Below, in pieces: positions 8,535 through 15,206 of a DNA stretch of 15,206 bases; position 1 is the stretch's first letter, and each line of letters opens with the position of its first letter. This stretch comes from Physocladia obscura. Taxonomy: Eukaryota > Chytridiomycota > Chytridiomycetes > Chytridiales > Chytriomycetaceae. The stretch is taken from the NCBI GenBank assembly GCA_027596945.1, contig JADGJH010000700.1, positions 1 to 15,206 of the forward strand. Direction: 5' to 3'. The notes under the pieces are model-generated. The model worked only from the letters and a program-made list of their open reading frames with translations. It was not told the origin of the DNA and made no database searches. A program made the position numbers and the translations under genes.

Positions 8535-9006
8535 GAAAAAATAAACATGGTACTCAACCTTTAACAAATGCAAGTAATTCCCAAATAATTACAACTCAGT
8601 GTCTTACCAATATTTGTTAGATTACTCAATTTGTGAACTTCTCCTTTACCATACCTCTAGACTTGACTTTTGATGTCATTATGCAATTGCCCATCAAGTT
8701 TCCATGGTATTTTCCAAGTGAAAGTTGTTCACACTGTTTTTTGTTTTATAGTTTTTTTGTCGTGATGTCTCAAAAATATACAAGTTTGAACTTGGCTAAA
8801 AAAAAGTATACAAAAAAAAAGTCCACACAGTAGTCTGAGAAAAAACAGAAGTCTGTTCAGAACTTCATAACTATATCACCTTCATCACATTTTTCATCAC
8901 TGAACACACAGACACTGCATGATGTATACTGCTGGCAGGCTGCAAAGTTGTTGGAAAACTGTGCCTGAATGTATTTACTAACTATTATTAAGTCAAAATA
9001 CTACTT
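8535..9006. other. Intergenic, AT-rich, no supported gene
   Basis: This lies upstream of the minus-strand F-box-like gene and before the copia relic. On the minus strand a good donor-like GGTAAGA occurs near 8604-8610, which could mark a 5'-UTR intron, but no convincing acceptor follows before the ATG. Positions about 8795-8820 are A-rich (two A8-A9 runs with GTATAC between). Only one CpG was seen. Confidence 0.35.
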
Positions 9007-10394
9007 TTGGCAGTTGGTGCACACTGTATTTGGCTAACAACCACATTGAAAACTATATGGAGAAGTGAACAAAGAAATAAGTTTGGTTTTTATTCAAGAG
9101 GTCCCAAATTAAAACATGCTGCGTTCAGAAAACTGCTGATGAAACACAGCGTTGAACTTAATGCAGTGAAACTGTTGACAGCTTTAAGCATGTCTTTGGC
9201 AATTGAAGAAGATAAAAGTTTAGAAGCAAAACTGCTTGCTTCACTTTTTAAAATGAGCCTAATTACTGAACCAAAAGAGAAATTTGAATCAATCAAACAG
9301 AGCAAATAGATCAGATTTGCAATGATGCATAATTTGGTATATCTCTCAAATAATTTGATTAAAGATCCAATTAAAGTTGAAGCAATTGTAGGGGTTGAAT
9401 TCAAGAATGAAATAAAGATGAATTAGATTCTGAAAATAAAGCAAAATTTAGACAATTGTTATGTATCAGTTGCAGTTTAGGAAAAATCCACCATAGTCAA
9501 ATTTATAGTAAAGAAGACCACAAAGCAACATGGATTTCAGAGCAATTACATATAGATTGCGTTCCTCTTCCATGTGAAACACCACAAAGAAACAATATAT
9601 GATAATCATATTAGATGAGTGAACTAGAAAAGCTGCCATTTACTTTTGAGAAATGAAAGTGATACAGTGCCAAAAACTAATAGAAATAGTAATGCTGGGA
9701 AGAAAGGTTTAAAGTTTTTGTGGGCACTTTAGGAGTAATAAAGGAACAGAAATAATAAACTGAGACCTGAAAGATGCATTTAAATTCTCAGAAACAAGAA
9801 AAGTGATTCCACAGTATGAACAAAGTCCACCATATACAAAAGAAATGATTGAAATAGCAGAGAGACTGGTTCAAATATTGAAAAGTTGTGTAATTACAAT
9901 GCTAATTCAAGAATTAAATGATAAAATATGCAGCACAATATTTTATGAGAATCAGAAATAAATTAATTCACAAACAAGCAGGTTTCCCAAACCAAGGAAA
10001 GTTCTCATCAAAGCTTTTTTTGGAAGGAACAGTACAAACCTTTCAATAGAGATCTCATTTGGTTGTCAAGTGACAATAACATGAAATTCAAAGAAATGGA
10101 ATATGGGCTCAACCAGGAGTTCCAGGAGTCTTTGTTGGAATGATTGGAAGTTCAATTTATGATGTTCATAATATGAAATCAAGAAGGATTGTGAACGTGT
10201 TTCACATATTAGCTCTGAGAGACAGATTTCCAGGTTTAAAGAAAACCTTAGAAATTGATTATGGAAACCTAACAAATTCATCATCACACTATCCAACTGT
10301 TCACAAAGAAATGAACCAGACTGAAATTGACAGTATTTTGCCAGAAAACGTAATGCAACCTATAGAAGAAGTTGCAGAGGTTGATGACAATTAA
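9007..10394 (+). pseudogene. Ty1/copia-type GAG-pre-integrase and integrase relic
   Basis: Frames change but the domain order is clear. Residues from about 9313 (MHNLVYLSNNLIKDPIKVEA) match the GAG-pre-integrase region usually opening WHxRLGHLS. CISCSLGK at 9462-9485 and the following His residues are the zinc-binding part of the integrase. LHIDCVPLP at 9546-9572 is the first catalytic Asp segment. ILDE-stop-TRKAAIYF at about 9608-9650 has Trp TGG mutated to TGA. GTEIIN near 9745 replaces DNGTEF. SPPYTKEMIEIAERLVQIL near 9825-9885 corresponds to SPPYTPQQNGVAERLNRTL and contains the Glu. GVFVGMIGSSIYDVHN from about 10128 matches the post-integrase G-Y-x-x-x-S-K-x-Y-R segment. Stops and frameshifts make it inactive. 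The upstream part (9007-9309) is in frame but unrecognised. Confidence 0.75.
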
Positions 10395-10422
10395 TAAAAA
10401 GAATGTTGATTAAACAATAGAA

Positions 10423-10683
10423 GTGTTGATTGAACAGGTTCCAGAAATTATCATCTATGCTGAAGAAGATGAGGAAGAAGAATTTGATGATGACAGTGAT
10501 ACATCAACTGTTGACATTGAAGAAGGAAATTCATCTAGTGAAAGCTCCAGTAAAGAACCTAGAGCTGTCCCAGAACCTGATAAAGTAAACAGGAATCAAT
10601 GGGATCCAAGCAAACTTGATGAAATCCCAGAGAAATGGGAAATAAAAAAAATCTTGTTAAAAAATGGTAAAAAATTAAATTAA
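10423..10683 (+). pseudogene. Acidic linker following the copia integrase relic
   Basis: This frame follows the integrase relic after a short run of stops. It has a strongly acidic Ser/Asp/Glu segment (EEDEEEEFDDDSDTS, then SSSESSSKEP). It ends in WDPSKLDEIPEKWEIKKIL followed by LKNGKKLN and a stop. Acidic linkers between integrase and reverse transcriptase are common in copia elements. The last 20 residues weakly resemble either the start of a copia reverse transcriptase or the start of a chromodomain; neither can be decided by eye. No reverse transcriptase follows. Confidence 0.5.
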
Positions 10684-10694
10684 GTTAATTAAGG

Positions 10695-10745
10695 TTCAAT
10701 ATTCAAACAAAATAGAAAAGCTTCAATATTCAAATAAAAAAGCTA
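10695..10745. repeat. Tandem pair with 27-nt period
   Basis: TTCAATATTCAAA occurs at 10695-10707 and again at 10722-10734, each followed by an A-rich tail (CAAAATAGAAAAG and TAAAAAA). The spacing of 27 nt points to a simple tandem duplication just after the integrase-linker relic. Confidence 0.6.
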
Positions 10746-11365
10746 CTTCAGAAGAAGTTTGAGGCACAATCCCTATTTCACATATAATTCTTATTCTGAA
10801 ACATTGTCTGAGATTTCTATCATCCTTTAATTTGAAACATGGAAAACATACCTCTTTTTGTTGAATTCAGATTCTAATGTATTTAAAAGGAATAACACTT
10901 TGTTTGTGTATTATGTGTGTCCCTGATAGAATAACTTGGGAGTTCTAGTGAACAACTCACATTCTTGTCCAATGACATAATTTAGGTTTTTGGTTACAGT
11001 TGGTAGTGAATTAACACAAGTACTTATCTTTGTTGTTATGAATAGGTGCTTTGCATACACTAAGTTATTCCAACTTGTACGCATGCTCCAATACCTCACC
11101 ATCTCTATCCCTCATGTTTTTGTTATTTTTGCAGCAAAGGCAGAAATGGTGGTGAAAGTCAAATATCAGCAACTGCCTGTCAACCCAATTCAAACTCAAC
11201 CCAGTATCTGAGGTTCAGGGTGGCAGATTGGAGCATCGCAAAGATATATTGCGTCAAGCAGTTGTTTTGAGAGAAACTTTTCATTTGGTAACCTTGTAAT
11301 TCTACATAAATGATTCTTTAATTTTTTTGGTGCTGTGTTGATTAAAAATTGAATCAATTTTGCTT
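10746..11365. other. Intergenic, no supported gene
   Basis: Only short open frames without family motifs are present. CpG is nearly absent until about 11080 and reappears around 11236-11250 near the protease gene. The final 100 nt before 11366 would be the 3' untranslated region of the minus-strand protease. Confidence 0.4.
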
Positions 11366-12719
11366 TTATTGATCAAAGAAAATAGAAACCCTTGAAATCC
11401 ATTTTTTTGCTCTCACAGCACTGTTTGTTGCAGCTTTCACCAGCATTGCCTTTGTAGCAGGTGTTTGCACCAGTTCAGTAAGATTGTTTACAATTGCTGT
11501 CGGATGAATTGCTTGAGCAAAACCAAGCCGATTGTTGGCAATATCATACATAGTGTAAGCAGCACGGAGAAAAGTGTCACCAAAAATATAAGCCGGGCCT
11601 GAAAATGAGGATATTGATCCAATATCTGAAATCCCAGAAAAACACGTCCCATCTTTACGCGAAATCACATATTGTTGAGGACCAATTTCAATAGAAATGT
11701 GTTGGAGGGCAAATGTGATTTTAGGACCAGTGTTCAAAATACCGCAATCGATAGGGAAGACTCCCGAAGATGTGCTATAATTTCCGGCACCGATTTGCTT
11801 GTTTAATGTACTTGCGATTAGGGTTGGAACCAATAAAAGGGTTGTGCCAGTATCAGCAATCGCGCCGTTTTCTCCATTGATAATTTTTGTAGTAACTCCA
11901 TTGACTGTAAAATTTCCGCCAGTGGGATTGAATTGATAGTAAGAATCTGAAGAAATCGGAATATATTGCATATTTCCGGTATACATTGTTGAATCCGCAC
12001 CATTTATAGTCAATTCACCAGCATCGCCTAGTAATAATTATGAGAAAGTTTTTTTTTTTTGAGAAGCACAAACCGTTAATCCAGTTGGACAGATAAAAGG
12101 AAAAAGATGTGATTCCAGACGCTTCAGCATAATTTCCGTTCTCGATTTGATTGAGTGACGAGTATGCGAGTCCCCAAAGTCCATCATTCGGCCCCCTCAT
12201 TCCAGATTCAGCCGTAGTGACACCGAAATTAAATTTTCCGCCAACGCCTGCCAAAGACCCTCGGCCGTAATAAACTAAGCCCGAAACAGACGAGCCATCG
12301 CCATAAGAAGTATTGAATTTACTATTCGTGCGTGCAACAGTCTTATCGGTCACATCAAAAGTTGGGCCACCTGAACATCCAGAATCTATTTCCTTCGATA
12401 CGCAGAATTTCCCACGGATCCAGACGTCTGACGAACCAGTATCCAAATCAAAGGCAAATTTTTGCCCGTTGCCCAAAGTTCCAATGCAGGTGTAAAGTTC
12501 GTCAGAATAGTCAGGTAATGATTCTTGGTTGTGGCTCGATCGTTTCGACAAATTGTTAACTTCGCCGTCCAACGCAATACCAAGTCCGTGACGAGCGCGA
12601 GCGTATTTTATGCTGTTTTGTGGGCTTTGCACCTTTGATGGATCGCGAGCTATTGTCACTTTGGATAAAGTGGCGGCGCATATTGCATTCGCTGCAAGAA
12701 GAACTGAGACTATAAACAT
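11366..12719 (-). CDS. Secreted pepsin-type aspartic protease (family A1)
   Basis: Exon 1 is 12719-12074 and exon 2 is 12027-11366; splicing inside a Gly codon gives 435 aa. Residues 1 to about 15 (MFIVSVLLAANAICA) are a signal peptide. The propeptide probably ends at the Kex2-type Lys-Arg at 59-60. The first catalytic motif is DTGSSDVW at 93-100 (Asp93). The flap is YGDGSSVSG (Tyr139), followed by LWGLAYSS at 181-188. The second catalytic motif is ADTGTT (Asp274). Cys310 (FPIDCG) and Cys344 (GTCFSG) form the usual C-lobe disulfide. YIFGDTFLRAAYTMYDIANN is the conserved C-terminal hallmark. The length and order fit fungal A1 proteases that are secreted or vacuolar. The final 40 residues are Ala/Lys-rich and variable, with no clear GPI signal. 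AATAAA on the mRNA strand overlaps the stop codon (11365-11370). Confidence 0.92.
12028..12073 (-). other. Intron of the aspartic protease gene (46 nt)
   Basis: The minus-strand donor is AACG|GTTTGT and the acceptor is TTACTAG|GCG, with a branch-like CTCATAAT between. Splicing joins SFYLSNWIN to GDAGELTINGAD. This restores the family's G-E-L-T-I/L-G-G-x-D segment between the two lobes. The donor-side A12 run is inside the intron. Confidence 0.85.
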
Positions 12720-12965
12720 AACGAAGACGTGTCTTTATCTGATTTGTTTCAGTTTGGACTTTGTTTTGAGGGTTTTTGTTCCTGAACCTTTCTGGAATTG
12801 AACCTTTCCTTTTCGTTTCTGAAAGAAATCTCAGTGAAAATTGTTTGTTGATTGGACTTTTCAGGCAGTATCTGCGCCCCTGCCGCCAGCTGAGTGTGAT
12901 CTGACTAATAAATTATAGTTTTGTCACTCTCTTCACTCGGAAAGTAGGCACATATGAGAGAGTGA
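12720..12965 (-). promoter_or_regulatory. Promoter region of the aspartic protease gene
   Basis: On the minus strand a CCAAT box is at 12851-12855 (about 130 nt upstream of the ATG) and a weak TATA-like ACTATAAT at 12912-12919. A 9-bp inverted repeat lies further up (12924-12932 TCACTCTCT with 12957-12965 AGAGAGTGA, 24-nt spacer). CpG remains common through this stretch. Assignments are by position and consensus only. Confidence 0.35.
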
Positions 12966-13537
12966 ATTTTATTCCAAACAACAAGTGCGGAAAATATTTG
13001 AAGAAGTTACATTGAAAAGCACCAAACATCAGAATATCCTTCTTAAAATCATTTAATAAATTTTTTTCCTATGCCTACACCCCTACACCCCTAAACTGGT
13101 TTCTGATCAAAGTCCAGCCATACACCAAATTCTGCTTATATAATGAGCCGAATTTCTGCGTGCTTTGTTGTAACTAACTTCTGATGATAGGTGTCTTCTG
13201 CTTGAGATTTACAGCAATTTTTGTGCATAATCTGAACAGAATATGGGCCAAATTGCGTGATTATGTATTTGCTGCAACATTCTGACTGTCACCAGCTAAG
13301 AAGTCTGCCAGAGTAAATGCAGAAGATGCTGGTTGGAATATGCAATCTTGAGTATGGTTTCATGCAGGCAAGCAGGTAAACTCACCCTTAGCACAAAGTT
13401 GATATTGTTGTTTTGTTTATCGAGCCATCCAGATCTTGTGTCAAATTTTATCCCTTCTACATGTTTATGCAAAGAAAAAATAAGTTAGCTAATTTCAAAA
13501 GTTTTGAGAAAAATAAAAAAAAAAAGAATTTGAAGAA
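12966..13537. other. Intergenic, island edge to CpG-free DNA, no gene
   Basis: CpGs persist at low density to about 13420 and then nearly vanish, marking the right edge of the protease gene island. Apart from the short telomere-like repeat, I see no gene or RNA. Confidence 0.4.
13075..13096. repeat. Short telomere-like tandem repeat
   Basis: CTACACCC occurs twice in tandem (13075-13090) and is followed by CTAAAC. The complementary strand therefore reads GTTTAGGG, GTGTAGGG, GTGTAG. This resembles degenerate TTTAGGG/TTAGGG-type units, but at under three units it may be chance. Confidence 0.35.
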
Positions 13538-14310
13538 ATGATGGTTTGTGATGGTCTGTTCCAAACTGATATAATTTGCAGACCAGACAGCATTAAAAAT
13601 GTGGAGTTGTCATCTGATGATTCTGAGAATGGCAATGGTGCATTTGATCAGAATAAAGCCTGTGTCCTTTTCCAAAAATGCTTTTTTTGTGACAAACTGA
13701 TTGCTGAGTGTGAATGTATTGCACTTGATAAACAACTTGTAAGCACCAAAAAAGTCAGAATCTCTGGGAATCCTGTTGCAGTGTTTCTTGCCAGACATGA
13801 GATCAACAATAAACTTACTGCTATTGCTGGCAACATTGATATATTCTGCAATTCAGAGTGCAGTTGCTACACACAAAAAAATAACCATAAACAAACAAAG
13901 ATTGGCAAGGCAGCAACAAAAAGAAGCAATGGCACAGAATCAATTTCAAAACACTTCGCAAAAATTACAATCAATTCACTGCCAAAGCATCCCCACACCA
14001 AATAAATCCATTGAACAGTAAAAATCCTGAAGAAGTTGATAACACAGTTACTAATCAAGAAAATGGTATTCAATCAACTTGCTTAACTTTTTCTAATCAA
14101 TGTTAGGGTAGGTCATGTGCCAATCACTGTTGCACTTTAGACTCTGTTGGGAAAAACTTGCACAGAATCTCAAACCACAAAAGTCAATGATCCTGCAGTT
14201 TTTGAATCACTGGTTGATTTCAAGAAATTATTGGCTACTGAACTGATAGATTGGGAGTCAGAATTGTGGGAGGGCAAATTGTACTAATGCTGAAACACAG
14301 TCACAAAATT
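13538..14310 (+). pseudogene. Unrecognised Cys-rich decayed coding region
   Basis: The frame from ATG 13538 gives 155 aa with two cysteine groups. Residues 42-60 contain C, CFFC and CEC; residues 104-110 contain CNSECSC. Such spacing suggests a metal-binding or disulfide fold. Near 13860 the protein-like signal moves to another frame, which is Gln-rich (RLARQQQKEAMAQNQFQNTS). It then moves to a third frame (KNPEEVDNTVTNQENGIQST, then LTFSNQC), and near 14100-14290 to INVRVGHVPITVA and TKVNDPAVFESLVDFKKLLA. This pattern of shifts indicates a pseudogene of perhaps 250 codons. It has almost no CpG, like the retrotransposon relics. I do not recognise the family; a gag or transposase of a mobile element is possible. 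Confidence 0.4.
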
Positions 14311-15206
14311 CCACTATATTTTAAAGGATTGCAAAGTGTTCTTGAACTGAATGGTGGGAAGAATAAGCAAGCATTTATTGTCAAGCAAATCAAAAATGAG
14401 TAATCAGGTTGATTATTAATTTTTCTGATTACATCAATTAAAATAATAAAATAAAACAAAGACAACAATAAAAAAACAAATACAAAGTTGCAAAGTAGGT
14501 TCAATCCATAATACAGCCTATTTGTCAGTTGATTTCAGTTTGAAGCTTAATGAAAAGTACAAGAATCATTGTTCATTTAATCCAGAAGGCTGTGTGCATA
14601 AAATCACAGAAGGAAACACATTACATTTGAAGTTAACAATTCCAATGCAATTAACTTGGATTCAACAACTGGTAAGCCTCAACAACAATTTATGTTTTCT
14701 GATTGTGCTCCAAAATTTGATTGCAAAATCTCCTGGAGTTAAAATTGATCATTCTCCAGATTCAAAAGAATTTGACACACAAAACAATTGTGTGTCTGGA
14801 ACAACTGAACCCTCTACACAACTGTCAATTCAAGCATCATTGAATTATCTACAATGCTATCATAATCTTCAAGCCTTCCAAAATCAATAAGGCTTTACAA
14901 AACCAATAAAGAAACAGGTAAACAAACAGCATTTTTACCTATTGAAAAGTCAGATACTTTGGTGTCACTTTCCAAACTTCCAGCATCATTGATTGGAAAC
15001 TGTTGACAGCATGGGATCTGAATAACATGACTACTCAATTCCTTTTTGAGTCACTACTTTTTGAAATTTTAACAATGCAAGAAACAAGAGTCATTATTAA
15101 AATGCAAGAAGTGATTTGTTAGATTTAAGAATAAAATTTGTGATACAAGCTGAATAAATGTTTAATAATATTTAATAGAATTGGAAATAGAAATATTATT
15201 TATTAG
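14311..15206 (+). other. CpG-free DNA with weak coding traces
   Basis: A plus-strand frame is open from about 14522 to 14890, but its only upstream start is TTG. It reads EGCVHKITEGNTLHLKLTIP early and is Ser/Gln/Asn-rich later. A competing frame near 14650-14730 reads INLDSTTGKPQQQFMFSDCA. It may continue the decayed gene ending near 14300. From 14890 to the end I see nothing coding. No CpG was seen after 13957. Confidence 0.3.

Noticed and set aside
8535..8573. N-terminal extension of the F-box-like protein to position 8573
   Set aside because: The extended frame starts at TTG, which is not a normal eukaryotic start, and lies outside the CpG-retaining block; ATG 8534 is preferred.
8601..8614. 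Donor-like GGTAAGA upstream of the F-box-like gene as a coding-exon boundary
   Set aside because: No acceptor with a pyrimidine tract joins it in frame to the gene, and no conserved upstream exon is visible; at most it is a 5'-UTR intron.
12610..12801. Open frame on the plus strand opposite the protease signal peptide
   Set aside because: It is antisense to the signal peptide and leader and has no similarity or context support.
12794..12804. Minus-strand GGTTCAATTCC B-box match in the protease leader
   Set aside because: No A-box at the right distance; it lies in the 5' leader of a protein gene.
14497..14507. GGTTCAATCC, a perfect B-box core
   Set aside because: No A-box or tRNA-like folding is present upstream; a match of this length can occur by chance.
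1..15206. CRISPR arrays, operons, Shine-Dalgarno sites
   Set aside because: Introns and gene families show the DNA is eukaryotic; no regularly spaced repeats were seen.

Overview
The window looks like nuclear DNA of a fungus, probably an early-diverging lineage such as a chytrid. The reasons are short spliceosomal introns (82 and 46 nt), an SKT5/CHS4-type chitin-synthase regulator, a secreted pepsin-type aspartic protease and relics of both Ty3-type and Ty1/copia-type LTR retrotransposons. The lineage below 'fungus' is inference; no rRNA or barcode gene is present.

Only three genes look intact, all on the minus strand. They are an SKT5/CHS4-like Sel1-repeat protein (4827-5937, two exons, 342 aa, C-terminal CaaX box), a small F-box-like protein (7926-8534, 202 aa) and a secretory aspartic protease (11366-12719, two exons, 435 aa). 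Each sits in a block with normal CpG frequency.

The DNA between them is AT-rich, almost free of CpG, and full of stop-riddled coding remnants. Positions about 550-3050 (minus) hold a Ty3-type gag with a decayed zinc knuckle, followed by a retropepsin; an unrelated ~0.7 kb stretch interrupts the gag. Positions about 9007-10683 (plus) hold a copia-type GAG-pre-integrase/integrase relic with an acidic tail. Three further stretches (about 3466-4410 minus, 6130-7650 minus, 13538-14890 plus) have long broken reading frames that I cannot assign to a family. Two tRNA-like or Pol III-promoter-like sequences lie at about 328-411 (plus) and 1604-1662 (minus). No reverse transcriptase, RNase H, complete LTR pair, rRNA, intact tRNA or CRISPR was recognised.

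The three genes are not an operon or an obvious cluster. One probably acts in cell-wall chitin deposition, one is secreted, and one may be a ubiquitin-ligase adaptor. The strongest signal is compositional: gene islands that keep CpG against repeat relics that have lost nearly all of it, as expected if CpG methylation and deamination (or a CpG-directed RIP-like process) act on the repeats but spare the genes.
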